Positions 42,204 to 51,176 of a DNA stretch of 64,000 bases are shown piece by piece. A model generated the notes under the pieces. That model was not told where the DNA came from and made no database searches. It saw only the letters and a list, made by a program, of their open reading frames with translations. The translations under genes and the position numbers were made by a program. Numbering within the stretch: the stretch's first letter is position 1; every line of letters starts with the position of its first letter. This DNA comes from Acidaminococcus fermentans (GTDB lineage: Bacteria; Bacillota; Negativicutes; Acidaminococcales; Acidaminococcaceae): contig NZ_VULN01000004.1 of the NCBI RefSeq assembly GCF_009696675.1, forward strand, positions 146,206 to 210,205, in the 5' to 3' direction.

Positions 42204-43508
42204 TTACTCTTCCTTCTCTTTGATCAGGCCCCGCTTCTTTTTGCTGGCATACACGAAATAGTAGGGCAGGATCACCAGACAGCCCCCCAGACCCCAGATC
42301 AGCTGCATGGTCTTGGCATTGGACAGCATCCACAGGCTGGTAAGGATAGCAATCACGGGAATGGTGATGCCTCCGGGGATCTTGTAGGTCCGGGGACGGT
42401 CCGCCCATTTCTTCCGGAACACGATCACCGCCAGACAGGTGGGCAGGTACTGGGTGAACCGGGATACGGCGCTGATGGCCGCCAGGGTGGTGAAGCTGCC
42501 GCTCCAGGCCAGAGCAATGCTCAGCACCGCAATGACGATACTGGCCACATAAGGAGTCCCCCAGGGCGTCCGTTTGGCCAGCACTTCCGGCAGCATCCCG
42601 TCTTCCGACAAAGAGGTGCAGGCCCGGGGGGCAATGAAGGCTTCCGCCATATTGATGCCTCCCATGGAGAACAGGGTGCCCACCAGGATGATGTAGGATC
42701 CCACCGGACCCACCACCCGTCCGAAAGCGGTCTGGATGGGTGCCTTGTCCGCAGCCAGGTCCGGCCCCAGGATGCCGATGGAAATGGCCACCACCAGCAT
42801 GTAGATCACCGTCACCAGCACCATGGTCAGGATGATGCCCCGGGGCAGGTTCTTCTTGGGGTCCTTGTAGTCTTCCGCTCCCACTGCAATGGCTTCAAAG
42901 CCCGTAAAGGCAAAGAACATGGTAATGGCGGCGTTGGCAAAAGCCCCGTCTTCCAGATGGGCCGGTACAAAGGGGGTGAAATTGCTGCCGTTGAGGAAGA
43001 AGATCCCCAGGGCGATGAACAGCACCAGGGGCACCAGTTTGGATACTGTCAGGATGTTGTTCAGATATTTGGAAGCCTTGACCCCTGCAATGTTCAGGGC
43101 GCTGAGGCCCCCGATCAGCACGGCTGCAATGATGTCCTTGGCCCCGTCCCCGGAAAGAGCCGGGAAAGCGGCTCCCAGGGCGGTGGCGAATCCTACGGCC
43201 ATGGCGGCCCAGGCGATGATGGTCACCACCAGTTTCAGCACTCCGATCTCATAACCCCAGAAATCTCCGAAGGCCGCCTTGGCGTACAGATAGGGTCCCC
43301 CGTTCCGGGAAAAGAACCCGGCGGCTTCGGCAAAACACAGAGCCAGGGCCCCGGCCAGGAAGGCGTCGAACAGCAGGATCCCCAGGGAGGCCGGCCCCAT
43401 CAGGGCATAGGCCCGGTTGGGCAAAAGGAAGATCCCGGTACCGATAATGGCGTTGATGCCCAGCAGCACAATGCTGAACAGTCCGAATTTCTCTTTTTTC
43501 TCTGTCAT
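42204..43508 (-). CDS. APC-family amino-acid permease
   Basis: A 434-residue membrane transporter with about twelve helices. GINAIIGTGIFLLPNRAY (helix 1) and FFAFTGFEAIAVGAEDYKDP (helix 6) carry the APC substrate-binding glycine and aromatic motifs. ATG 43508 is chosen for the AAAGGAGG site 11 bases upstream. The gene starts one base after the PuuD-like hydrolase, so uptake and hydrolysis of the same gamma-glutamyl or amino-acid compound is plausible. The exact substrate is unknown. Confidence 0.88.
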   Translation of the reverse strand: MTEKKEKFGLFSIVLLGINAIIGTGIFLLPNRAYALMGPASLGILLFDAFLAGALALCFAEAAGFFSRNGGPYLYAKAAFGDFWGYEIGVLKLVVTIIAWAAMAVGFATALGAAFPALSGDGAKDIIAAVLIGGLSALNIAGVKASKYLNNILTVSKLVPLVLFIALGIFFLNGSNFTPFVPAHLEDGAFANAAITMFFAFTGFEAIAVGAEDYKDPKKNLPRGIILTMVLVTVIYMLVVAISIGILGPDLAADKAPIQTAFGRVVGPVGSYIILVGTLFSMGGINMAEAFIAPRACTSLSEDGMLPEVLAKRTPWGTPYVASIVIAVLSIALAWSGSFTTLAAISAVSRFTQYLPTCLAVIVFRKKWADRPRTYKIPGGITIPVIAILTSLWMLSNAKTMQLIWGLGGCLVILPYYFVYASKKKRGLIKEKEE

Positions 43509-43509
43509 G

Positions 43510-44247
43510 TTATGCGTGTCCTCCTTTGGCGGCTGCGATGAAATCAGCGAAAATGGCTTTGGCCTGGGCATTGTTGATGGACATCATTTCCGGATGGAAC
43601 TGATAAGCCATAAGATAGCCCTCACCGGTCCCTTCCATGATCTCCACAGTGCCGTCCTTGGCCCGTCCGGTGACGGCAAGGCACCGGCCCACCTGGTGCA
43701 CTGTCTGGTGATGGTGGGTATTGGTGACCCATTCCGTCCGGCCCAGGATTTTGGCAGCCCGGCTGCCGGCCTGGATTTCCACCGTATGGGTGGGAGTGGC
43801 CGGATCCTGGTTCTGGGAATGCTTCACAAAGGAGTTCTTGTCCAGGGACAGGTCCTGATACAGGGTCCCCCCGTGGCTCACGTTGATGATCTGGCAGCCC
43901 CGGCAGATGCCCATTACCGGGATCCCCCGCTTTTCCGCTTCCCTAAGGAGCAGCAGGTCGAATTTGTCCCGGGCCGGCCACACCGGACCGATCTGCCGGC
44001 AGGGTTCCTCTCCGTACAGGAGGGGATACACATCGTGGCCGCCGCTGAGCACCAGCCCGTCCACCCGACTCATGATTTCCCGGGCGGCTTCCTCATCTTC
44101 CGTAAAGGGCACCAGGATAGCCACCCCGCCGGCTTCGTTCACCGAACGGATGTAGTCATCATTCACATAGGAGCGGTGGTACCCGGCAAAAACGCCGTGG
44201 TCATCCACCATATGGCTTCCGGAAACACCGATCAAAGGTCTTGTCAT
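43510..44247 (-). CDS. Class I glutamine amidotransferase-like hydrolase (PuuD/peptidase C26)
   Basis: A 245-residue C26 peptidase-type protein. The nucleophile elbow is GICRGCQIIN, preceded by LVLSGGHDVYPLLYGEE. A catalytic His is in YQFHPEM. PuuD hydrolyses gamma-glutamyl-GABA, and related enzymes act on other gamma-glutamyl compounds. AAGAAGAG precedes the ATG. It starts 44 bases after metH with no terminator visible, so it may be part of a long transcript with the folate/methionine genes. Confidence 0.87.
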   Translation of the reverse strand: MTRPLIGVSGSHMVDDHGVFAGYHRSYVNDDYIRSVNEAGGVAILVPFTEDEEAAREIMSRVDGLVLSGGHDVYPLLYGEEPCRQIGPVWPARDKFDLLLLREAEKRGIPVMGICRGCQIINVSHGGTLYQDLSLDKNSFVKHSQNQDPATPTHTVEIQAGSRAAKILGRTEWVTNTHHHQTVHQVGRCLAVTGRAKDGTVEIMEGTGEGYLMAYQFHPEMMSINNAQAKAIFADFIAAAKGGHA

Positions 44248-44291
44248 GCTGCATCTCTTCTTTCTGTAGTTGTTTTGTTTTTTACTGTTGT

Positions 44292-46712
44292 TTATTGTTT
44301 ATGGAACAGCTGGTTGGCATAGCTGACGCTGGCCACTGCATTGGCCCCGTAGAAATCCGCGCCGATGGTCCGGGCGTATTCCTCGGTCATTACGGCACCT
44401 CCCACCATCACCCGGCACTCCGGCAGGGTCCGGCGGATCTGGCGGATGGTCTCTTCCATGGCTCCCACGGTAGTGGTCATCAGGGCACTGAGCCCCACCA
44501 GTCTGGCATTATGGTCCCGGGCGGCTTTCACCACTTCTTCCGGCGGCACATCCTTCCCCAGGTCGATGACCTGATAACCGTAGTTTTCCAGGAGCACCTT
44601 CACGATGTTTTTGCCGATGTCGTGGATATCCCCCTTCACCGTGCAGACCACAATGGGTTCTCCTTTTTCCGTGCTGGCTCCGGTGGCAATGGACTGCTTC
44701 AGGATCTCGAACCCGGCCTTGGCCGCATCGGCACTGACCAGCAGCTGGGGCAGGAACAGCTTTTTCTTTTCGAACAGATCCCCTACGATGTTAAGGCCAG
44801 GGATCATGGATTCATTGATGATGTCCAGGGCGGGTTTGCTTTCTGCCAACTGTTTCCGGACCCCGTTTTCCACCTGGCTGATGAGCCCTTTCACAATGGC
44901 TTCTTCCAGGGGATATTCCTTCTGGGCCCCTTTGGCCGCCGGTTTGGCACTGCCCTGGGATTTGGCCACGGCCACCATCTGAGGGGCGTCGGCAAAGTAT
45001 TCCACATACTTCTTGCAGCCTTCATCCTTGCCGCTGAGGGCCCCGTAGGCAATGTAGGCGCCCATCATGGCGCCGCTGTTGGGATTGATGATCCCGGCGG
45101 ACAGCCCCGCTTCCATGGCCAGGGCGAAGAAGGCGCTGTTCACCGCATCCCGGCTGGGAAGCCCGAAGGAAATGTTGGACACCCCCATGACCGTCTTGAT
45201 GTGCCGGGCCTTCAGCTGCCGGATCACCTCCAGGTCGATCTGGGCGTTCTGTCCTCCGGTACTGATGGTCATGGCCAGAGGATCCATCACCATATCCTTG
45301 GCAGGGATCCCGTATTTCCCGGCTTCCGTGATTACTTTGTCCGCCACTTTCAGACGGCCTTCCGGGCTGTCCGCAATGCCTCCCTCATCCAGGCACAGGC
45401 CCACCAGGGCCGCCCCGTATTTTTTGGCCAGAGGCAGGACCTTCTCCATGTTTTCCGCCTTGCCGTTGACGGAGTTCAGCAGAGGACGGCCGTTGTACAC
45501 CCGGAGCCCCCGTTCCATGGCTTCGATGTTGGAGGTGTCGATCTGGAGGGGAACAGAGGTAATGGACTGGAGGGTGAGGATCACCTTTTCGATGAGAGCC
45601 GGTTCATCCACCCCCGGCACCCCCACGTTCACATCCAGCACCTGGGCTCCCTTGTCCAGCTGTTCCAGGGCCAGTTGGCACACATAGTCCATGTTCTGGG
45701 CCTTCAGAGCCTCTTTCAGCCGGGGTTTTCCCGTGGGATTGATCCGTTCTCCGATGATCACCGGCATCCCTTCAAAATCCACCGCCGTGCCGTAGCCGGC
45801 AATGGCACAGGGAGCTCCGGAACGGGGAGCCGGCAGGGGAATGTCCCGGCAGGCCGCAATGAGCCGGGCAATGTGGTCCGGGGTGGTGCCGCAGCAGCCC
45901 CCCAGCACGGAAACCCCCGCTTCTGCAAAAGGCACCATGAGCGGTGCGTACCCGGCCGCATCGATGTGGAACACGGTCTTTCCGTCCTTCTGGACCGGCA
46001 GCCCCGCATTGGGGTTGGCCACCAGAGGGATGTCCACCGCCTTAAGGGCCCGGGACACCAGCTTCACCAGAGTGTCAGGTCCCTGGCCGCAGTTGAAGCC
46101 CACAGCCGCGGCTCCCAGGGCTTCCGCCATGACAAAGGCCGTGGTCACATCCGCCCCGTTCAGCAGCTTCCCATCTTCATCAAAGGTGAAGGTGCACACA
46201 ATGGGCAGATCGGAGTTCTCCTTGGCCGCCAGGATGGCCGCCTTGGCTTCATAGCTGTCGCTCATGGTCTCGATGAGGATCAGGTCCGCTCCGGCGGCAG
46301 CCCCGGCCTTCACCTGGGCGGCGTACAGAGAGACCGCTTCCTCAAAGGGCAGGTCCCCGAAGGGCTGGAGCAGTTTCCCGGTAGGGCCCAGGTCCAGGGC
46401 CACGAACCCTTCCCGTCCTTCTGCGGCAAAGGCCGCCCGGGCATTTTCCACCCCGGTCCGGACCAGTTCTTCCACTTCCGGCTGGCCGTGGGCGGCACCG
46501 AACTTCAGGCCGTTGGCCCCGAAGGTGTTGGTTTTCAGGATATCCACCCCAGCCCGTACATAGGCCTGATGGATGGCCCGGACCTTCTCCGGATGGAGCA
46601 GGTTCCAGGTTTCCGGCAGTTCTCCCGGCTTCAGGCCGGCTTCCTGGAGCATGGTGCCCATGGCTCCGTCAAAAAACAGCCGTTTGGTATGCAGTGCTTC
46701 TGTAAAATTCAT
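44292..46712 (-). CDS. metH: Cobalamin-dependent methionine synthase, without reactivation domain
   Basis: An 806-residue MetH. The homocysteine-binding domain (about 1-300) holds zinc ligands in NCGQGPD and GGCCGTTPDH. The pterin-binding domain (about 310-570) has VIIGERINPTGKP, followed by the cap and B12-binding domain with GDIHDIGKNIVKVLL, where the motif His ligates cobalt. The C-terminal AdoMet-binding reactivation domain of E. coli MetH is missing and is encoded separately by the overlapping upstream gene. ATG 46712, after AGGAGG, is used; upstream residues of the open frame are not MetH-like. Confidence 0.95.
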   Translation of the reverse strand: MNFTEALHTKRLFFDGAMGTMLQEAGLKPGELPETWNLLHPEKVRAIHQAYVRAGVDILKTNTFGANGLKFGAAHGQPEVEELVRTGVENARAAFAAEGREGFVALDLGPTGKLLQPFGDLPFEEAVSLYAAQVKAGAAAGADLILIETMSDSYEAKAAILAAKENSDLPIVCTFTFDEDGKLLNGADVTTAFVMAEALGAAAVGFNCGQGPDTLVKLVSRALKAVDIPLVANPNAGLPVQKDGKTVFHIDAAGYAPLMVPFAEAGVSVLGGCCGTTPDHIARLIAACRDIPLPAPRSGAPCAIAGYGTAVDFEGMPVIIGERINPTGKPRLKEALKAQNMDYVCQLALEQLDKGAQVLDVNVGVPGVDEPALIEKVILTLQSITSVPLQIDTSNIEAMERGLRVYNGRPLLNSVNGKAENMEKVLPLAKKYGAALVGLCLDEGGIADSPEGRLKVADKVITEAGKYGIPAKDMVMDPLAMTISTGGQNAQIDLEVIRQLKARHIKTVMGVSNISFGLPSRDAVNSAFFALAMEAGLSAGIINPNSGAMMGAYIAYGALSGKDEGCKKYVEYFADAPQMVAVAKSQGSAKPAAKGAQKEYPLEEAIVKGLISQVENGVRKQLAESKPALDIINESMIPGLNIVGDLFEKKKLFLPQLLVSADAAKAGFEILKQSIATGASTEKGEPIVVCTVKGDIHDIGKNIVKVLLENYGYQVIDLGKDVPPEEVVKAARDHNARLVGLSALMTTTVGAMEETIRQIRRTLPECRVMVGGAVMTEEYARTIGADFYGANAVASVSYANQLFHKQ

Positions 46713-47410
46713 AGTTCCTCCTGACGAAAAGGACAGTCCACATTGCCGCAGGCAGCACATTTGCTTTTCTTCCCGCAGCGGCTTGCTTCCGGTCCCGCCG
46801 GTTTTTTCCCGCTCCGGTCGATGCCGATGACGGCGGTGACGCTTTTGGTGGGTGCCATGATGCCTCCGGCAGTCAGGGTGAGGCCGATGGTCTTGGGACA
46901 GTTCAGGAGACGGAAGATCTTCTGCTGTTCCGTCAGGTCCCAGTCCCCGTACCCCGGGGAAAACCGGCTCCGGTACTGCCAGGTATCCGGCAGATCCTGC
47001 TTCCACAGGACTTCCTGCTGATCCAGGTAACTTTCGATCAGGGAAGCAGCCACCGCCTGAGCCGCCGCCCCTTCGGCAATGCTCCGGATGCTGATCCGGC
47101 GCAGGGCCGTATCCACCCGGGCCCCCAGGGTAGCCCCGAACAGCAGCAGGGTGTCACAGCCCTCCAGGTGCCGGGCCAGACCGGAGCTGACAAATTCCGT
47201 TCCTTCTTCCAGGATCACCCGGCCCTTTTCCCGGTCCGTTCCCTGGAGCACCCGGCAGCTCCACTGCTGGATCACATTCCGGGGCTGGACTTCGTTCCGG
47301 AGCTGGAGAAAGGCACGGTCCACCGTCACTTTCGCCTGTTCATCCCCCGGCCGGGCCCCGAAATACCGGAGGGCTTCTTTTTCATCAAACTGGATCCGCA
47401 GGTTTCCCAT
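46709..47410 (-). CDS. Methionine synthase activation-domain protein (split MetH)
   Basis: A 233-residue protein corresponding to the AdoMet-dependent reactivation region of MetH. RFSPGYGDWDLTEQQKIFRL is the hallmark, where full-length MetH has the RxxPGY motif. The C-terminus carries a Cys-rich tail (CGKKSKCAACGNVDC) that may bind a metal. Its stop overlaps the metH ATG (ATGA), so the two proteins are coupled. It would reactivate oxidised cob(II)alamin together with MetH. Confidence 0.88.
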   Translation of the reverse strand: MGNLRIQFDEKEALRYFGARPGDEQAKVTVDRAFLQLRNEVQPRNVIQQWSCRVLQGTDREKGRVILEEGTEFVSSGLARHLEGCDTLLLFGATLGARVDTALRRISIRSIAEGAAAQAVAASLIESYLDQQEVLWKQDLPDTWQYRSRFSPGYGDWDLTEQQKIFRLLNCPKTIGLTLTAGGIMAPTKSVTAVIGIDRSGKKPAGPEASRCGKKSKCAACGNVDCPFRQEEL

Positions 47411-47423
47411 ACTGGTTCCCCTT

Positions 47424-48287
47424 TCAGCAGCGGATGATTTCCGACAGGTTGCTGCGGATGCCTCCGATGATGTCCGGCTTGTTCATGGTGTAGATGTGGA
47501 TGTTGGTGAAGCCGTTGGCGATCAGATCCACGATCTGGCCGATGGCATAGGCCATCCCCGCCTGTTTCAGAGCCGCCGGATGGTCTGCGAACCGTTCCGC
47601 CATGGCCCGCAGAGGCGCCGGCACCGGGGTACCGCTGAGGGTGAAGATCTTTTCGATCTGCTTCAGGTTGGTCACCGGCATGATCCCGGCCACCACCGGC
47701 ACGTTGATTCCCTTGGCCAGCATCCGGTACATGAAATTGTAGAACATGCTGTTGTCAAAGAACATCTGGGTCACCAGGAAATCACACCCGGCTTCCACCT
47801 TCATCTTGGTGTGTTCCAGGTCATCATCCAGGCCGGCTGCTTCCGGATGGCCTTCCGGATAGGTGGCCCCGCCTACGCAGAAATCCCCGTAGCTTTTGAT
47901 CTTTTTCACCAGGTCGCTGGCATGGGCATAGTCCCCCAGAGGATGTTCCTGTCCCTGGGGCAGATCCCCCCGGAGAGCCAGCACGTTCTGGACATTGGCG
48001 GCCTTCAGCTGGTCCAGGACCCCTTCGATTTTCTGTTCATCGGCCCCCACACAGGTGAGATGGGCCAGGGCCGGCACCCCGCACCGTTCGATTTCAGACA
48101 CCAGGGCCACGCTTTTGCCTACGGCAGTCCCGCCGGCACCGTAGGTAACGCTCATGTAGTCCACCCCCTGGATGGCAATGGTCCGGACGATTTCCTGGGC
48201 ATGTTCCAGTTCACTGCCTTTTTTGGGTGGGAACAGCTCACAGGAGACGCAAACCTTCGGACTCTTTAAAAGATCTATGATTTTCAA
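47424..48287 (-). CDS. metF: Methylenetetrahydrofolate reductase (TTG start)
   Basis: A 287-residue MetF with the TIM-barrel flavoprotein pattern: CELFPPKKGSE at the N-terminus, VTYGAGGTA and GAGCDFLVTQMFFD-like AGCDFLVTQMFFDNSMFYNF. It makes 5-methyl-THF for the adjacent split MetH. The TTG at 48287 is preferred because GAGGGGGT stands seven bases upstream; a frame to 48314 has only another TTG and no site. It lies 13 bases upstream of the activation-domain gene and heads the operon. Confidence 0.92.
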   Translation of the reverse strand: MKIIDLLKSPKVCVSCELFPPKKGSELEHAQEIVRTIAIQGVDYMSVTYGAGGTAVGKSVALVSEIERCGVPALAHLTCVGADEQKIEGVLDQLKAANVQNVLALRGDLPQGQEHPLGDYAHASDLVKKIKSYGDFCVGGATYPEGHPEAAGLDDDLEHTKMKVEAGCDFLVTQMFFDNSMFYNFMYRMLAKGINVPVVAGIMPVTNLKQIEKIFTLSGTPVPAPLRAMAERFADHPAALKQAGMAYAIGQIVDLIANGFTNIHIYTMNKPDIIGGIRSNLSEIIRC

Positions 48288-48438
48288 AAAAGGTACCCCC
48301 TCACGCTGAAACAAAAGTATATCGTTTCATTTTAACGCAGGAGGTACCCAAAAAGCAAAGTTTTTTTCAGTTTTCAGCAACTGTCAGCCGGATCCCGGTG
48401 AACCTGCATTACAGTGACGCAGCAGGGGAGCAGGGGAT

Positions 48439-49836
48439 TTATGCTTTTTTCACGTTTTCCCGTAAAATGGACAGTCCTTTTTCCAGCCGTCCCATGTCCT
48501 GTTCTGTGGACAGGGCCACCCGGAGATAAGCCTGCATTTCCCGCTTCCCGCACAGGAACCGGTCTGAATGGTAGACCCGGATTCCCTGCTGCTGGAAGGC
48601 CTGTTCCACTTCCGCTCCTCCCCGGGTATCCGGTATGGGCAGCCACCGGTAGAAGCTGAGGGGATGGCCCTGACCCTCCAGTTCCGGGAAATACCGGAAG
48701 AACAGCCGGTTCCGTTCCGCCGCCAGTTCCTGTTTCTTCTTCACCATGGCATTGGCGGTGCCGGTAAGGATCAGTTCCGTAATGATTTCCCCGTCCAAGG
48801 AGGATGTTTTCACATTCACATTGAAGAGAGCCTGGAGCAGGGCCTCCCGGAACCGGTCCGGATACACCAGGTAGGCCACCCGCAGACCGGCACAGAGGGG
48901 TTTGGAAGTGCCGCTTACATAGACGCTCTGTTCCGGCACCAGCCGGGCCAGGGGCCCTGCATAATCGGCCACGGTGCCGGCGGTGAAGAAGGCATGGATG
49001 TCGTCTTCCAGGAGGATCAGCTGTTCCCGGCGGATTACCTGGGCCAGGGCCTGTTTCCGCCGCTCCGAAATCATCCGGGTGGTAGGGTTGCAGCAGCTGG
49101 GCATCAGGAAGACTCCCTTCAGGGCATTCAGCCGGTGCTGCCGCTCCAACAGGTCCGCCCGCATCCCTTCCTCATCGCTGCCGATGGCCACCAGCTGGAG
49201 ATGATGGAGCCGGGCCAGTTCGATGAAATTGGCATAGGTGTAGGTATCCACCCCGATCCGGTCCCCCGGATCGAACAGGGCCAGCAGGCTCATGGCCAGT
49301 CCGTTCTGGGTGCCGGACACCAGCATCAGATGGTCCGGATCCGTTTCCACCCCTATGTTCTTCAGCCAGTTTACCCCGGCCGCCTTCTGGTGGACCATAC
49401 CGGTGGGAGAGGCATAATCCAGCAGCTGGGGGAACTGTTTCCGGCCGGCAATGTCCCGGGTGATCTCCCGGACCTGGTCCGTGAACACCTGAAAGGGGTT
49501 CTCGAACCCCAGGTCGATAAGGGCGGACCGGGGACGTTCTGTGGAAATGGTCACGGACCGGGCGGCGCTGGAGGCTACAAAGGTACCGCTGCCGGTCACC
49601 GCCTGGAGCAGCCCCTTCAGCTCGCACAGCTTGTAAGCCCGGGTGACGGTGGTAAAATTGATTCCCAGGAACCGGGCCAGTTCCCGCTGGGGCGGCAGCC
49701 GGGTGCCGGGAGCCAGGCAGCCGGAGGCAATGTCCTCCTTCAGCTGCCGGGCCAGGGACAGGTATACCGGCCGGGTAAGCTTGGCCCGGTCCGGTTTCCA
49801 GGACAGAGGGTAGTTGTAGAATCCGTTGATGGCCAT
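48439..49836 (-). CDS. MocR-type regulator (GntR HTH fused to aminotransferase fold)
   Basis: A 465-residue MocR/PdxR-family protein. The N-terminal GntR winged helix (LARQLKEDIASGCLAPGTRL, then FTTVTRAYKLCELKGLL) is joined to a class I aminotransferase-like domain. The pyridoxal-lysine is in VSGTSKPLCAGLRVAY. ATG 49836 follows AGGAGG by five bases. It is divergent from azlCD, and two identical inverted-repeat operators lie in the gap, one on each promoter. It is therefore expected to control its own gene and branched-chain amino-acid export. The effector (PLP with an amino acid) is inferred. Confidence 0.9.
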   Translation of the reverse strand: MAINGFYNYPLSWKPDRAKLTRPVYLSLARQLKEDIASGCLAPGTRLPPQRELARFLGINFTTVTRAYKLCELKGLLQAVTGSGTFVASSAARSVTISTERPRSALIDLGFENPFQVFTDQVREITRDIAGRKQFPQLLDYASPTGMVHQKAAGVNWLKNIGVETDPDHLMLVSGTQNGLAMSLLALFDPGDRIGVDTYTYANFIELARLHHLQLVAIGSDEEGMRADLLERQHRLNALKGVFLMPSCCNPTTRMISERRKQALAQVIRREQLILLEDDIHAFFTAGTVADYAGPLARLVPEQSVYVSGTSKPLCAGLRVAYLVYPDRFREALLQALFNVNVKTSSLDGEIITELILTGTANAMVKKKQELAAERNRLFFRYFPELEGQGHPLSFYRWLPIPDTRGGAEVEQAFQQQGIRVYHSDRFLCGKREMQAYLRVALSTEQDMGRLEKGLSILRENVKKA

Positions 49837-49857
49837 AGGGACCTCCTGTAATTGTAT

Positions 49858-49887
49858 TCCATACAATTATATGAAATATTGTATGGA
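49858..49887. promoter_or_regulatory. Operator 1: TCCATACAAT-N10-ATTGTATGGA
   Basis: A perfect 10-bp inverted repeat with a 10-base spacer covering the -10 and spacer of the mocR-type promoter. The same geometry recurs at 49986-50015. Confidence 0.75.
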
Positions 49888-49894
49888 GCATCAA
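49866..49894 (-). promoter_or_regulatory. Promoter of the MocR-type regulator gene
   Basis: Minus-strand TTGATG (49894-49889), 17 bases, TATAAT (49871-49866). Operator 1 overlaps it, implying autoregulation. Confidence 0.75.
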
Positions 49895-49985
49895 GGGAAT
49901 TTTCAGGATTTGTTTCCTATTTTAAAGAGCAATCGAAAAAATTCTCCGGTATGCCGTGAAGATTCCCTGTCAAAAAATTTTGTAA

Positions 49986-50015
49986 TCCATACAATTTAGT
50001 CATTGATTGTACGGA
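49986..50015. promoter_or_regulatory. Operator 2: TCCATACAAT-N10-ATTGTACGGA
   Basis: The second copy of the inverted repeat with the same 10-base spacer, differing by one base, overlapping the -35 of the azlC promoter. Confidence 0.75.
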
Positions 50016-50031
50016 TTTTTAATGGTATGCT
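50003..50031 (+). promoter_or_regulatory. Promoter of azlCD
   Basis: TTGATT (50003-50008), 17 bases, TATGCT (50026-50031) with an extended TGG. The start site is near 50038. Operator 2 overlaps the -35 and spacer. Confidence 0.65.
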
Positions 50032-50066
50032 TGTGTTGCAAATGATACGAATTGGAGGTTATATCC

Positions 50067-50828
50067 GTGAAGCAAAGTACTGTTCCCTTCTCCCAGCCCT
50101 ATGCTGTCCTGGTTCCCCAGCTGTCCCGTGACCGGCGGATCCAGGCCCTGCGCTGCGCCTTTCCCCACACCCTGCCCATCTTTGCCGGGTTCCTGTTCCT
50201 GGGACTCACCTACGGTGTCTACATGCATGCCGCCGGTTTTCCCTTCTGGTACCCCATGTTCATGAGCCTCCTGATTTTTTCCGGTTCCGTGGAATTTGTC
50301 CTGGTGAACCTGATGGTGGGAGTCTTCGATCCGGCCCAGGTCTTTCTGGTAAGCCTGATGATCAATGCCCGGCATCTTTTCTACGGGATCTCCATGCTGG
50401 ACCGGTACAAAGGCACCGGCTGGAAAAAGCTGTACCTGATCTTCGGCCTCTGTGATGAGACCTTTTCCATCAACTACACCGCCCGGATCCCGGAGAACGT
50501 GGACCGGGGCTGGTTCATGTTCTTCATCACCTTCCTGAACCACATGTACTGGTTCCTGGGAGCCACCCTGGGAGGTCTGTTCGGAGGCTGCATCCGGTTC
50601 AACACCCAGGGTCTGGGCTTTGTGCTCACCGCCATGTTCGTGGTGATTTTCCTGGAACAGTGGCTGAAGGAAAAAAGCCATGTAAGCTCCCTGTTGGGAC
50701 TGGGGATCTCCCTGGTGATGCTGAACCTGGCCGGTCCCAAGCACTTTATCCTGCCGGCCCTGGGCGCCATCCTGTCCCTTTTGCTGCTGCTCCAGGAGAA
50801 CCTGGAGAAGAAAGGAGCCCGGCCATGA
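50067..50828 (+). CDS. azlC: Branched-chain amino-acid exporter, large subunit AzlC (GTG start)
   Basis: A 253-residue AzlC-family membrane protein with about seven or eight helices; [17 protein letters not shown] and [18 protein letters not shown] are family-typical. GTG 50067 is chosen because GGAGG lies eight bases upstream; a TTG at 50052 would overlap that site. With AzlD it exports branched-chain amino acids or analogues. Expression is probably governed by the divergent MocR-type regulator through operator 2. Confidence 0.92.
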   Translation: MKQSTVPFSQPYAVLVPQLSRDRRIQALRCAFPHTLPIFAGFLFLGLTYGVYMHAAGFPFWYPMFMSLLIFSGSVEFVLVNLMVGVFDPAQVFLVSLMINARHLFYGISMLDRYKGTGWKKLYLIFGLCDETFSINYTARIPENVDRGWFMFFITFLNHMYWFLGATLGGLFGGCIRFNTQGLGFVLTAMFVVIFLEQWLKEKSHVSSLLGLGISLVMLNLAGPKHFILPALGAILSLLLLLQENLEKKGARP

Positions 50829-51157
50829 GTTTTCTCCAGCATCTTGCCATCCTGGTGCTGGCCGTAATCAGCACCCAGCTCACCCGTTTCCTGCCCTTCC
50901 TTCTGTTCCCGGCAGGGAAACCCACCCCGGCCCGGGTCCGCTACCTGGGCACGGTGCTGCCTTCAGCGGTGTTCGGCCTGCTGGTGATCTACTGTCTCAA
51001 GGATGTGTCCTTCACCACCGGCACCCACGGTCTCCCGGAACTGACCGGCATCGCCGTAGTGGTGCTCCTCCACCTGTGGAAGCGCCAGTTCCTGCTGTCC
51101 ATGGCAGGGGGAACGCTGTGGTATATGGTGATGGTGCAGATGGGGGCCTTCACCTGA
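50825..51157 (+). CDS. azlD: Branched-chain amino-acid exporter, small subunit AzlD
   Basis: A 110-residue membrane protein with three or four helices and the AzlD-like RFLPFLLFP motif after helix 1. The ATG overlaps the azlC stop (ATGA), with GGAG just upstream. It is the partner of AzlC in the export complex. The stop codon lies inside a GC-rich hairpin. Confidence 0.9.
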   Translation: MSFLQHLAILVLAVISTQLTRFLPFLLFPAGKPTPARVRYLGTVLPSAVFGLLVIYCLKDVSFTTGTHGLPELTGIAVVVLLHLWKRQFLLSMAGGTLWYMVMVQMGAFT

Positions 51158-51171
51158 ATGAAGGCCCCCAT
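51140..51171 (+). terminator. Hairpin at the end of azlD
   Basis: ATGGGGGCCTTCA pairs with TGAAGGCCCCCAT around the azlD stop codon. No T run follows, so it may act as an mRNA-stabilising or Rho-linked end. Confidence 0.5.
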
Positions 51172-51176
51172 CGTAG

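Noticed and set aside
44241..46724. 827-residue plus-strand open frame opposite metH
   Set aside because: A shadow of the metH coding sequence; composition and lack of any domain show it is not a gene.
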